DNA of 64,000 nt from NCBI GenBank assembly GCA_004431415.1, contig QPMI01000582.1, positions 62,001-126,000 of the forward strand. Direction: 5' to 3'. The position numbers were made by a program, and so were the translations under genes. Shown here piece by piece: positions 22,301 through 36,050 of the stretch. The stretch is from Cyanophora paradoxa (lineage: Eukaryota > Glaucocystophyceae > Cyanophorales > Cyanophoraceae). The notes beneath the pieces were generated by a model that was not told the origin of the DNA, did no database searches, and saw only the letters and a list, made by a program, of their open reading frames with translations. Numbering within the stretch: the first letter of the stretch is position 1; each line of letters opens with the position of its first letter.

Positions 22301-23560
22301 GTCGTAGCCGCCGTCGCGGCGCGGGTTCTCGTCGCGGCCGCGCCGCAGCGCCGCCTCGGCGGCGTCGACCTCGCCGCGCAGCGCGTGGCCGGCGGCGACC
22401 TTGCGCCAGTACGCGATGGGGAGGACGCCGCCCTGCGCCAGCGCCTGCGACTCCGCGTGCAGCGCCCTACCCCGCCCCGCGCCGCCCCGCCTCGGCCGCA
22501 CGAACGCGCCGGGCCGGCTCCGCCGGTCGCGCACCGCCAGCGGGGGTCGTTCCTGTCGCAGTAGTAGAAGACGAGCGGCGCGAGAAGCCAGGAGCTGCGG
22601 GGCGCTCAGGCGGGGCGGCGGGGGCGTGGCGGAGGCGGGGCGGGCCTGCGGGGGACGCCGACGCGGGGGGCGAGATCGACGAGGGCCTCGAGGACGTCGC
22701 TCGTCGCCGAGCGGCCGGCCGCCACCTCCCGCAGCGCCCCGTTGTACGAGCGCGTGACTGCCGCCCCGCCTCGGCCGGCCCCCGAGCGAGGGGAGAGGAG
22801 GGAGGAGGGACCGGGGCGGCGGCGGCAGCGGGCGGGGCGCACATGTCTCGGGGTCGTTCTGGTTGGTCTTCGCGGCGATCTCCGCCAGCAGCTTCTCCAC
22901 CTCGCCCGTCTCCCGCGGGTTCATCTGGCCCCGCGTCGGCCCCCGCCGCGGCCGCGGAGGCGGGGCGGGGGCGGGCGGGGCGGCGGCACCACTTGGGCGA
23001 TCGCGGCGATCTTCTGGGCAGCGTGCTCCATCGTGTAGTACGTGTACCCTGCCCCGACCCCGCCTCGGGGGACGCGGCGGCGGCGGGGCGCGGGGCGTCG
23101 CGCACCCTCCTCCTTGTTCCTGCGCGAGCGGAGCGGATCCTCGCCTCTCCTCTGACGCCCGGACTTGCGCATCGCGTCGCTGGCGGAATCCTGCACGCGC
23201 GTCGCCCGGCGCAGCGCCGGGGGGCAAGGGCGCCGGCGGCGGGGCGGGGGCGGCGCGCCTCGATGGCCTCCAGGACCTTGTCCTTGCCCTGATCCCTCTC
23301 CCTGCGCCAATGATCGCGTCCCCTCCGGCGCTCGCCGCGCATGGGCCAGTCCCCGCGCTGCCGATCGCCTTCTCTCCGGGGCTCACGGGCCGCGTCCAGC
23401 TCGACAGGCGCCGACGAAACGTCCGCGTCGTCTGATCGCTGCTCACGAAACGCGCTCGCACCTGCGCGGGCCGCAGAAGCAGTGAGCCGACAGCGGTGGC
23501 GCTACCGGCGGGGCGAGCGCACCGAACGCGCGGCGCCGCACGTCGCTGAGAGCCGTATCT
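19351..23560 (-). CDS. PPR/TPR-like helical-repeat protein, probably organelle-targeted
   Basis: A multi-exon gene on the minus strand, with about ten or more short introns appearing as G-rich runs on the plus strand. The N-terminal part (about 23,560-23,400) is Arg/Ser-rich, like an organelle presequence. A charged segment follows (EQRSDDADVSS..., KDKVLEAIE), then repeated helix-turn-helix-like segments such as YYTMEHAAQKIAAIAQ, YWRKVAAGHALRGEVDAAEA and FEDAIV-type stretches. The last segment ends ASTSSGG...FEDW with TAG at 19,351-19,353. This resembles degenerate pentatricopeptide or tetratricopeptide repeats that bind RNA or protein, but the family call is tentative. It is divergent from, and looks related to, the next gene. 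One intron contains a 21-nt G run (22,062-22,082). Confidence 0.55.
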
Positions 23561-23918
23561 GTGGGTTGCAACGTGCCGAGGGCGGCCGCTACCAGCCATC
23601 GAGGCGAGCGGGCCGACAACGTCAAGCGTACTGCGGGGATCCGCGCTGGGCGGCGGACCGTCAAGATTCGCCCGGGGACGATCCGATTGACTGCAAGAAC
23701 GTCGCACCGGCCGGCCCTCGCCTCAGGGCCCTCTGCAGCGCGCCGAGCATTTTTCAGGGGTACGACAGCGTACGAGCGGAAAGCCTTTTCGAGGCATGTC
23801 AGCCGCTGGCGCGCTTCTCGGACATCGCATAGCATCATCTTTGTCTGCGCCGACGGAGAGTCTCGCTTCCCGGCGGTGGCGCGTCGCTTCTTGGTCGGCC
23901 GGCGCGGCGCCTCGGACG
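23561..23918. promoter_or_regulatory. Shared upstream region of the divergent helical-repeat gene pair
   Basis: About 360 bp separates the approximate starts of two divergent genes, so regulatory signals for both must lie here or within the first exons. No clear promoter motif is seen. Short ORFs on both strands look like by-products of the high GC content. Confidence 0.35.
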
Positions 23919-26883
23919 ATGTTCGGGCGCCTGACATCCGTCTTCGCTGGAGGCCGCGGTCGTTTCCTGGGCGGCCGGCGAGCGACCTGCGTCATCACGG
24001 CATCCTACGTCCCTCCCTCGGCCTCTGGCGTCACCGCCGGGGGCCCGACGCGGGCCCTCGCCTTCGCGACCAGCGCGGCGGTCGCGCCGGCCCTCGTGCG
24101 GGCCGCCGGCCGTGTCGGCGGAGGCGTTGACGTGCCCGCGGTGTCGAGGCGCCCGGCGTCGGCTGGCCGGCGCTCTGTCACGCACGCCGCCGGGGCGCGC
24201 CCTCCGCGTAGGGGCGGCGAGCGGGCGGAGCGGACGGATTACAGGCCTCGCGGCGGCGACGACGATCGCGGCGGGCCCAGGCAGGGTGCGCGGAGAGCGG
24301 TCGTGCAACCCGCCGCCGGCGCTGACGACGCCGCAGGCTTCGCGGAACGCGTGAGGAACCTCGTGAGCGCGGTGCGGGCGCTGGACGAGGCGCGGCTCGA
24401 TCCCTCCTCCATCGTGCGCCGCCCGCCCCGCCGGCGCCGGCCGGCGCTCCGCCCGACGCGGCGGCGGCAGGTGATCGCGGCGCGGGGCGCGCTGGCGAAC
24501 CTCGCGCCGGGGATGCGCGTCCACGTCTACGGCACCGCCCTGCGGACACTCGCGAGGGAACACAACGACACGACCCGCGCCGGCGCCATGGTGCCCCCTC
24601 GCCCCTCGCTCCGCCGCCGCGCCGGGGCGACTGGGGCGGGGCGGGGCGCAGGCGGGGGCGGCGGGGGCGCTGCGGCTGCCGCCGGCGCACTTCTTCTTCG
24701 CGCCGCTGGTGGAGGTGCTCTCGCTGCGGGGCGGCGGGGCGAGCGACGCCGCGTGGCGCGCCTGGCACCACAAGTACCTCGCCACCCGCGACAGCGACAG
24801 CCGCGCCAACCTCCAGTACTGGCGCACGGCGCGCACGCCGCCCCCCCGCCCCCCCTCCCCCCCCCCGCCCCGCCGCTCAGGGCGGGCAGGTGGCGGTGGC
24901 GCACCTGATGCGGGGGGAGGTGGAGGAGGGGCGCGCGGCGGTGGCGCGCGGCTTCGAGGAGGAGCGCCTCCCGGCCTCGCCCCGCGAGCTCGACTGGGAG
25001 CTCGCCCACCAGGCCGTCCGCGCCCCCGCCCGCCCCGCCTCGCCCGGCGCCCCTGACGGGCTGCTTGCCCGGCGGCAGCTGCGGGCGGCGATGCACTCGG
25101 CGCGCATCGCGGCGGAGGCGGTGGCGTGGCGGAGCGGGGGCGAGGGCGGGGCCGGGGTGGCGGACCCCGCCGCCCTCGTCGCCGTCTTCGTCGCGGCGGC
25201 GCAGCGCTCCGGCCGCCCGGGCGCCGACCCCGCCCGCGCCCTCTTCGTCGACTCCTTCCCCCCTTCCTCCGCGAGCACTTCCCCCTCCTCCCGCCCCGCC
25301 CCGCGCCCCGCGGGGGCCCCCAGCGGGGCGCCCCGCCGCCGCCGCCGCCGGAGGCGCGGCCGGCGGCGCTGCTGGTGGCGACGACGGTGGGGCTGGCGGC
25401 GGGGCTGGAGGGGGCGGGGCTGGCGGTGCGGGCGCGGGTGCTGGCGTTCCAGGCCCTCGCGCGGGGCGCCGAGGCCGAGGGCGCCCTCCACGCCGCCCGC
25501 TTCCTCGCCGAGCACCCCGCCCCCGCCCCCGCCCCGACGAGGCCCCCGCCCTCCGCTTCGAGACCGCCCGCGCCCTCGGCCTCACCGCCCTCCACCGCGC
25601 CCTCGCCATCTCCCCCAGCGAGCGCGACACGCTCCTCGCCGAGGCCCGCGCCGCCCTGCTGCGGGCCGCGCCCCTCGCCCCACCCGGGAGGACGCGTTCA
25701 GGCTCCTCACCGCCTCGGCCGGCACGGCGGCCGCCTCGCCGGCGCCGGGGGCCCCCGCCGTGGCGGCCGACCTCGCGCTCGAGCTCGCGGGGGCCCTCCC
25801 GCAGGCCCCCGAGTGGGCCCCCGAGCGCACCGCCGGCCTCCTCGAGACGGCGCGGGCCCTCCTCCACTGCGGCCACCCCGCCGAGGCCGAGCGCATCGCC
25901 CGCTCCGTCCTCGCCGCCGCCCGCGCCCCGAGGCCGAGGCGGCGGCGGCGGCGGCGGGGGTGCCGCCGACGGCGGCGGAGCAGCAGCTGCGGGCGGTGGT
26001 GAACACGTGCCGGCTGGCGCTGGACGAGGCGGCCTTCGCGGGGGCCCTCGCGCGCCTCCAGCTCTTCAAGACGGCCTCCCTGGGCGAGCTCTGGCAGCTC
26101 GCCCACGCCGCCGCCGCCTCGGCCGACCAGCGCGCCCGCGCCGCCGACCTCGACGCCCTCGTCACCGTCCGCCCCGCCCCGCCGCCCTCGCCCCTGCTCT
26201 CACTGACGCCCTCGTGGCCCCGCCGCGGCCGCAGGAGCACCAGGCGGCGCACGGCGGCTTCAGCCCGGTCACCGCCGCCGCCCTCCGCCTGGTCTCCACG
26301 GCGCGCGCCCCCACGCCCGCCCTCCCACAGCGCCCCGCCCCGCTCACCGCCTCCTTCCCTCCCTCCCGCGCGCAGGCGCCGGCGATGTACCGCCCCGGAC
26401 AGGTCCTCGAGGCGTGCGAGACCCTCCTGCAGCGTGCGCGCCGCCCCCGGGCCCCCGCCGGCGCCTCGCAGACGCGGCGGCAGTGTACCGGGAGCGGGGC
26501 GAGGGGCGGACGGGCGCGCAGGAGGCGGCGGAGGCGTCGGCGCTGCAGGCCGGCATGGCCGCCGCCTGCGCGCGCCTCGCCCGCGCCCCGCCCGCGGCCT
26601 CGACCGCGTCCCGATGGCCTTCAAGTTCGCCCGGGCGTGCCGCGCGGCCGGCGTCGCCGTGCCCCTCGCCGCCGTGCGGGAGGTCGTGCGGGGCTACTTC
26701 CGCGTGGGGGACCTCCGCGCCGCCGAGGACGCCGCCGAGGAGCTCGCCGCCCCGCCCCCGCGCCCCGCCCCGCACCCCGACGCCGACCGCGAGCGCGAGC
26801 GCGGCGAGCGCGAGGAGCAGGCGGCGATGCGCCGGCGCCCGACCAAGGAGCGGGCCTTGGCCTGGGAGGAGCACCTCCTCTAG
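23919..26883 (+). CDS. PPR/TPR-like helical-repeat protein, paralog of the divergent neighbour
   Basis: From the ATG at 23,919, the first residues (MFGRLTSVFAGGRGRFLGGR) form an Arg/Ala/Ser-rich amphipathic leader typical of mitochondrial or plastid import. Open segments joined by C-rich introns then encode alanine-rich helical repeats (FAERVRNLVSAVRALDEA, HLMRGEVEEGRAAVARG, LRAVVNTCRLALDEAAF). The end reads FKFARACRAAGVAVPLAAV...VREVVRGYFRVGDLRAAEDA and a charged tail, with TAG at 26,881-26,883. The RGEV...AA..RG signature also occurs in the minus-strand neighbour. The role is unknown; organellar RNA metabolism would fit PPR proteins generally. Confidence 0.55.
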
Positions 26884-27119
26884 GCCCGCCCCGCCCGGCC
26901 CCTCTCCCCTTGCTGTGTCTCTCGAGCTCCTCTCGAACGACTCGGTGGCCCCTCTCTCGCACACCGGAAGAGTGGCCATGATCGCGAGTGGCGCCTCCCG
27001 TCGAGGCGTAAAGCTTTAAGGGCGCCCGAGGCCCCGCCGCGCGCCCCCCCGCCCCCCGCCCTCCCAGCGCCGCCCTCTTCGGCTCGCGCGCCCCCGCTGG
27101 GGGCTCGCTGGCGGGGGGG

Positions 27120-28350
27120 TCAGGGCTTGCCGTTGTACTGGTTCATGGCGTAGTCGACGCCGAACATGACGGCGGCGCGCACGGCGTCGGCGGCGCGCTC
27201 GTACGCCCCCTCCATCACCGCCTCCTCCCCCGCCGCCGCCCGCTGCAGCACGTACGACTTGGGCGGCAGCTTCCCCGGCGGCCTGCCCTCCCCCGACGAG
27301 CCGGCGGCTGTCACCGAGGGGCAGCGGGGGCGGGGCCGGGCGTGGAGGCGCGCGCGGACCGCCCGATGCCGATGCGGATGCGGGGGACGGTCTGCACGCC
27401 GCCCAGCATCGCGATGATGCTCTTGAGGCCGTTCTGGCCCCCGGCCGACCCCTGCGCCAACCGCCCGGAGAGATCGCTGGCTGGGAGGGGGGGGGGGGGG
27501 GGGAGGTACGGGCCTTGGAGCGGATGCGGATGGCGCCGATGTCGGTGTCCATGTCGTCGTAGAGCACGAGGATGCGCTCGGGGGGGATCTGCGCCCCCGC
27601 CCCCGCCCCGCTCGCCGACTCCGGCGCCGCCGCAGGGAGGGGCCGGCCCGGCCGGGGGCGGGCGGGGCCACCTGGTAGTACTTGGCGATGGGGACGACGC
27701 ACTGCCCGCTCGCGTTCATGTACGTCTGCGGCTTCACCTGCCCCCGCGCGCGCCGGCGGGGTCGGTTCGCTTGGCGCGGCGGGGGCGGCGGGGCGGCGGG
27801 GGGCGCGCGGGGCGCGCACGAGGGTGACGGGCACGCCGGCCACCGTGCCCCTGCGCCTCTCATCGGCGGCGCGCAGCAAGGGCCGCCCCGCAAAGCGTTA
27901 CAGCACCTAGCGATGAAGCCGCTGTTTGCCTGCGGGCGCCGCGCGTCAGGCGGCGGCGGGCGGCGGGCGGGGCGCGAGGGGGCGGGGTGCGGCCCCGGGC
28001 GCGGGGCGGGCGGCGCGCCTGCTTGTCGAATTTGAGGCCCTCGCGGGCGGCGAGAACGTCGATGGCGAGGAAGCCAGCGTTGTGCCGCGTCTTCTCGTAC
28101 TCCTTCCTGCGCCCCGGCCCCGCGCCGCTCTGCTCAGCCCCGCGCTGCACCCGCGCGAAGCCGCCAGGCGCGCCCTGGGTTGCCGAGGCCGGCAATGATC
28201 CAGGGCTGCGCTGGGATGCGCGCCGGCGGGCCCTTCGGCTTCGCTGGCTGCTGCGCCTTCGCCTCCTTCGCATCGGGCTTCGGCTTGGGCGCCTCGCCGA
28301 ACCCCTTGCCCGCCGCGCCCGCCGCCGCCTCCGCCCTGCCCCACCCGCGT
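27120..28350 (-). CDS. pth: Peptidyl-tRNA hydrolase, bacterial/organelle type (Pth)
   Basis: Pth releases tRNA from prematurely dropped peptidyl-tRNA during translation. When the minus-strand exons are joined they give the family landmarks in order: WIIAGLGNPG, EYEKTRHNAGF (catalytic His), VKPQTYMNASG, ILVLYDDMD, SAGGQNGLKSIIAMLGG and PRIRIGIGRPPGK, ending NQYNGKP with the stop at 27,120-27,122. The joins are fixed by family continuity. GLGNPG/EYEKTR, FDKQ/ANSG and IRSK/GSAGG use GC-AG introns (the last at complement 27,452-27,513). Others use GT-AG. An extra N-terminal Lys/Pro/Ala-rich segment (28,350-28,230) precedes the domain and may be part of an organelle presequence. The true start exon, possibly as far up as 28.8 kb, is unresolved. 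Confidence 0.9.
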
Positions 28351-29072
28351 CGGGGCGCGTGCGGCGGCGCAAACGCTCGTGCGCCCTCACCTCGGAACGG
28401 AGCTGCTCGCGTGCGAGGCTGCGCTCCCGGCGGCGTGGACGGATCGCCGCACGGACGCCGCGCGCGCGCCCTCTAGCTGGAGCAGCACATCGCCAGCACT
28501 GTGGCAGAACGACCACGCCGATCCGAGGGCGAACCGCCGTCGCGGCGCGACAGCCGCTCGCCGATCGGCCGATATCTCGAGCCGCGCGGGCGGGCCGGCG
28601 CACAGTCGCGAGGCCACACGGCCGCACGCGACCCTCGCCGCTGGCGGGAGCGCTGGGCTCGCGTGCACGAAGCTGAGCTGCGCCATCGTTTGCTGTGCCG
28701 CGGCCGGCTGTCACAGCTGCAGTGTGGCCCGGCGCGCGTGTATCCCCCCGCGTCGGCCTGGCCGGGCCTGCCGCCTGCACTGCCGGGCCTGCATGGCAGG
28801 GGCCTACTTGAATAGCATCGAATATATTCGCGCGTTACATGCTGCAGATCGCTGAACATGATGAAATTTTGCACTCTTCATCGCCGAGTCGGCGAGGCCA
28901 GATCGGCAGCTGCCGCGCCAAGGCGAGAAAATCCGGTAGACTGATATTAATACTTGCAGTCCTAGTAGAGAATATTTAACTAGAGGCGCGACTCCTGCCC
29001 AAGCGGGCCTAGAGAAATAGTGTGGAAAACGACTACGGCCGCAGGGCGGCCCCGGGGGCCCGCCGGCGCCGC
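28351..29072. other. Upstream region of pth; no separate gene seen
   Basis: GC-rich in its first half, with minus-strand open frames that may hold the first exon of pth. From about 28,800 to 29,030 it turns AT-richer (GAATATATTCGCGCGTTACA, ACTGATATTAATACTTGCAG), like intergenic DNA. No RNA gene or repeat is recognised. Confidence 0.4.
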
Positions 29073-29950
29073 CTAGTCGAAGCCGCCGTCGAATCCTCCG
29101 TCAAAGCCGCCGTCGCCCCAGCCGTCGCCGCCGTCGAAGGCGTCCGCTGCGCTCGCGAGTAAGACCAGGGCGCCCCGGGCGGGCGCGTCGAGCCGGGGCC
29201 GGCACCGATGGCCATCCCGGCGGCGACGCCGAGAACGGCGCCGCCGACCGCGCCGAACCCGATGCCGTCGTCCCTGGACCCGGGGGCGCCGCGTGAGGCG
29301 GGGCGGTGGGCGGGGGGCGGGCGGCGGCGCGGCACCGCCCGTGGTGGTGGTGGTGCTGCTGGATGACGACAGGCTGCTGCATCATCACCGGCTGGCCCAT
29401 CATCGGCTGCGGCGCGCCCATCCCCGTCGACATCACCTGCCCCAGCGCCTCTTCAGCGGGGGCAACGGCGTCCCACAGTTCACTCGAGTATCGTCGAATT
29501 AGCGACGCACCTGTCCACAGCGACATGCGACCTGCAAGAGAAATGCGTGAGCCGCGCGCTTGTTAGGTCAAGGGAGCCGCGGACCTGCGGGACTCCGGGC
29601 GGCACAGCCAGGACCGTCTGGCAGCGCGGACAGCGGAGCTGCTGCGGCGGCGGCGGCCCGTAGTGCGGAGGCGGAGGAGCGAAATGCCCGGGCGGCGGCC
29701 CTCCGTAATGCGGCGGCGGTGCCCCGTACTGCGGCGGCGGCGGGCCCGGAGGAGGATAACCCGGCGGATGCTGCGGGTACGGCTGGGCTGGCGGCGGCGC
29801 ATGCTGCGCCATGTGCTGCTGCGGTGGATACTGCTGCGACGCCATCTGTGGCGGAGGATGCTGGCGCGGCTGGGCTGGCCGCTGGGCCCCGCCGCCTCCG
29901 CCTCCACCTCCGCCTTTCGGAGGGTCCACCGTCGAAGCTCCGCAGCCCAT
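29073..29950 (-). CDS. N-myristoylation-motif, LSD1-type zinc-finger, glycine-zipper protein
   Basis: The protein starts MGCGAST, a consensus for N-myristoylation with an adjacent palmitoylatable Cys, so membrane anchoring is likely. A Gly run and a long Pro/Gln/Tyr-rich region (GYPPPGPPPPQYG-like repeats) follow. Next is an LSD1-like zinc finger, CPRCQTVLAVPPG...CRCG, whose last half is a tiny separate exon (VACRCGQ). After that come a Met/Gln-rich stretch, a poly-His run (HHHHH) and a glycine-zipper helix (FGAVGGAVLGVAAGMAIGAG). The tail is acidic and Gly/Phe-rich (FDGGFDGGFD) with TAG at 29,073-29,075. Glycine zippers often insert into or oligomerise in membranes. The exact role is unknown. 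Confidence 0.75.
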
Positions 29951-30320
29951 TGCAACCTCAGGGGACTACTTCGAATGTCGGTTAGCGCGCTGCGGCGCAC
30001 TCTACGCCCCACATGGCCGCGCACCTGTAATTGGACTCGGAGGGGCGTTCGAGCTGAGCGAAGCTAGCGCTTGGCTAGATGCTGAGGGCCGAACTCGCCG
30101 CCCACTGCGTCCCGCAATCGAGAGATGACCGCCGTGGACCTGGGGAGGACTTTCCAGGGGGTACCAGACTCCTTGCCTCAGGCGGGACTCTCAGCCTCGG
30201 CTTTGCCCGCTGCATGCTGCTTTTCTGAGCAGCAGCGCATTCTATTCACAAAAGCGAAGCAAGCTTCGCGCATAAAAAGCAGTATAAAACAGCAAAAACT
30301 ACGTTCGCCTAATCTCCAAA

Positions 30321-33171
<2,851 letters not shown>

Positions 33172-33854
33172 CCGCCCTCCTCCCCCCGCCCCCGTGTCCC
33201 CCTCCCTGTGTGTCCTCCAAGTCCAGATTAGCGCGCTCGTAGCTCCCTCCGTCCGTCCGCGATCCTAGCTCGTAGTGGCTGCCTGCCGCGGGTTGTGGGC
33301 TGCTGCGCCGGGCGGGCGGGCCGTGGGAGGCCGCCGCTGCGCGCAAGGGCCCTCCCGCTTTGTGCGCCCCCGCGTGTGCACCCGTGGCCGTGTAGACGAT
33401 AGGGTTTTCATTGGGGGCTTTCAAGGTCCGCGCCTTGCGCAGTGGTTTAAGAGGCCCGTGGGGCCCCAGAAGGGTAATTAACAGTAGATTCAAGGCCTTG
33501 AAGCTAGGGTGAGAGCGATCCAGCCTCTCGATGGATATCGGTATTTGGCCATGGTGAGTTTTAGCTGCAGGCTTGCATTTCGCGATTGAATCGTTAGCTA
33601 TAGTGAGGTACCGGTAGGGATTTTTGAGCTTTGTCGGCTTTTTTAGCTTGCATGACTTGCAATTGGCCCGGGGCATCCGCGTGTATATACAGTTGTGCAG
33701 TGTGCGTAAGTTTGTGTGAGGCCCTTAGCTAGGGCGCCCAGGCGCCGCCGTGACCGCTTCCGTAACCGATGGCCGAACGCCGCTGAGCGTCGCCGTCTCT
33801 CTCTCTTGTCGTGAATTCGAACATGTAGGAGCGGGGCCGGCAGCGGGGCGGGGG
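33172..33854. other. Intergenic spacer between convergent genes
   Basis: Contains the 3' flanks of the PABP gene and the minus-strand CorA gene. It becomes AT-richer around 33,470-33,720. No gene, RNA or repeat is recognised and no canonical polyadenylation signal stands out. Confidence 0.5.
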
Positions 33855-35806
33855 CTATATCCAGCGGTAGCGGCGGAAGAGGAAGAGGAGGAGGAGGGTG
33901 GAGGCGAGGATCTCGGCCACCAGGCCCCAGAAGACCTGCCCCCGCCCCCCCCGCCCTCGCACCGGCCCCCGGCGGCCCGGAGCAGGGCGGGGCGCGGCGG
34001 GGCCGCTCGCGCACGCTGAGGTCCCCGAACGTCGCGTCGGACGTCTGGAACTGAGGGGCGGGGGGCGGGGGGCGTTGGCGGGAGAGAGGAGGGCGGGAGG
34101 GGGCCGGGGGGGGAAGGCGCACCGGGATGTTGATGTTCATGGCGAAGAGGCCCGTGACGAGGATGTGCCACAGCAGCACGATCGAGATCACGCCCGTCGC
34201 CTGCGCCCCGCTGGCTCGCCATGGCGGGAGCTCGGGGCAGGGCGGGGCCGGCGCGCCTTCATGAGCTTGTTCATGGCGAAGGAGGCGCGGGCGATCTCCA
34301 CGTTCATGCGCGCGTGGTAGTTCGCCTGCCGAGGGAAGAAGCCGCCGCCGCGTGAGAGGGAGGGGAGAGAAGTAGGCGTCAGACGGAAGGGAGAGGGGGC
34401 GTGGCTCGGGGCTGCGGGCCTGGAGGGCGGCGAGGGTCTCGCGGCAGGCCTCGAGCTTGGCGGCGCCGTCGGCGACGTGGTCGAGCACGTCCTCCAGGTA
34501 GGCCGCCACGCCCGCCCCCACGAGGCCCCCGAGCCCCGCCGCCCGCTCCCCCAGCGAGGCGAGGGCGTCCCGCTTGGGGAGCAGCAGCGCCTTGAACGCC
34601 GTCACGCGGCGGCGGGCCATCGAGAGGCGCTTGAGCAGCTCGCCCTCGTCGCCCTCGCCGAGCACCAGCACCATGTCGTCCAGCGTCTCCACCTCCCCCG
34701 CAACCTGCCCCAGCGAGGCGCGCTCATGCTCGGGGCGCCAGGGCGCTAGGCGGAGGGAGGGCGGGCCGGCGGCGGGGCGGGCGGACCTCCTCGACGAGGG
34801 CGGCGAGCTGGTCCACCACGGCGTCCAGCAGCGCGTAGGCGATCCAGTCGAGCGGGGGGAGGGTGCGCCCCGCCCCGCGCCCGTACTTCCGCATGCGCTC
34901 CCTCACCTGCGGAGAGGGCGGGGGTGAGCGGGGCGGGGGGTGGGGCGGGGGGAGGGGGCGCCTGCGGGACGAAGTCGGCGGGCTCCTGGTGGAAGGAGAG
35001 GAGGGCGTCGGGGAGGAGGACGAGGCTCAGGTTCGCGGCCTCCTCCAGGGCCCCCTCCACGCGCACCCCCACGAAGTTGACGTACACGTACTCGTCGAAG
35101 TAGTCGATCTCCTCCCGCCTCAGCGGCCGCCCGGGGCGCGGGGCGCGGGGCGGGGCGGGGCGCACGCGGTCCGAGGTCTCGCTGTGGAAGCAGTCCTCGG
35201 TCGTGACGGGGTGCAGCCCGAAGACCCGCTCCACCACCTGCCGTCCCCGCGCTCGCGAGCGGAGAGGCGGGCGCGCATGCCCGTGCGCCCGCGCCGCGCG
35301 CCTGCATGTCGGAGATCGTGGGCGCCTCGAAGTCGAACCAGCGCGGCTGCTCGACCGAGCGCTGCGAGGCGGCGGCGCTCAGGTCGTCCACGGACACCTC
35401 GCTGCAGTCCGTAGGCGAGATGCTGAGGATGCGACGTCCCCGGCCCTGCGCGCCAAGGTCAGTCCAGCCGCTGAGCGCTGAGCGACTCATCCGCGTTGGC
35501 GCCCTCACCCGACCGCTGAAGCGCGTGCCTATCGGCTGCAGCGGAATAAGGCTCTCCGCAGGGCTCGACAACAGCCGCTCAAGGGGCTTGCCATCCTCTC
35601 CTGGGAAAAGGCGGGACGGTGTGAGATGCGACGCGGCGCCGGCGGAGCGGCAGCGGACCTCGCGCCATGTGCAGTTCGACGACGCGTCGCGGCGTAGCGT
35701 GGCCGTGATCACCGACCTCGACGCTGCGGCGAACGTGCTCATCGTGCTCGAAGGTCGGAGTCTTGGCTATCTCCGCGAGGTCGTCCCGCGACACAGAGCC
35801 ATCCAT
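33855..35806 (-). CDS. CorA/Alr1-type divalent-metal transporter with AMN signature
   Basis: CorA-family proteins are pentameric Mg2+ (or Zn2+, Co2+) channels with two C-terminal transmembrane helices. The ATG at 35,804-35,806 starts MDGSVSRDDLAEIAKT. Joined exons then give RWFDFEAPTISDMQ, VERVFGLHPVTTEDCFHSET, EIDYFDEYVYVNFV, LDWIAYALLDAVVDQLAALV and a coiled coil (GEGDEGELLKRLSMARRR). TM1 is VISIVLLWHILVTGLFAMNI, and TM2 is GLVAEILASTLLLLFLF with TAG at 33,855-33,857. The invariant GMN of the family is AMN here (LFAMNINIPV). It is head-to-head with a close paralog 245 bp away that shares the same change. Confidence 0.9.
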
Positions 35807-36050
35807 CGGACCTCGCTTGCAGCGCCCACCAGGGCGCTCCTGCTGGCGGGGTGCGCTAGCTACAGCTTACGTCTACGGACAGAGCGGGCGAATCTTGCGC
35901 TCCTTCAAAGCGAGCTCTCTTCTTCCCTGCGCCGGTTGATCGACAGCTCCCTGCGCTTGCACGATCAAATTTGCGTACCCAATCGCCGACCATCGCAGCG
36001 CGAAAGCGCCACCAGCGCACTCGCAGGAAGTTGCCGCACGCACGCTCGGG
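35807..36050. promoter_or_regulatory. Bidirectional intergenic region between the two CorA-type genes
   Basis: Only 244 bp separates the two divergent start codons, so both promoters must overlap here. I see no TATA box or recognisable operator. A short AT-richer patch (CAAATTTGCGTACCCAATCG) lies near 35,970. Confidence 0.5.

Noticed and set aside
19397-26981. Very long ORFs on the strand opposite the helical-repeat, GH35 and ARH genes (for example 600-1,200 codons)
   Set aside because: They are rich in Arg/Pro/Gly/Ala, run through introns of the real genes and reflect the scarcity of stop codons in GC-rich DNA.
33241-33740. Coding gene in the convergent spacer after PABP
   Set aside because: ORFs on both strands are short, compositionally random and lack splice-consistent continuation.
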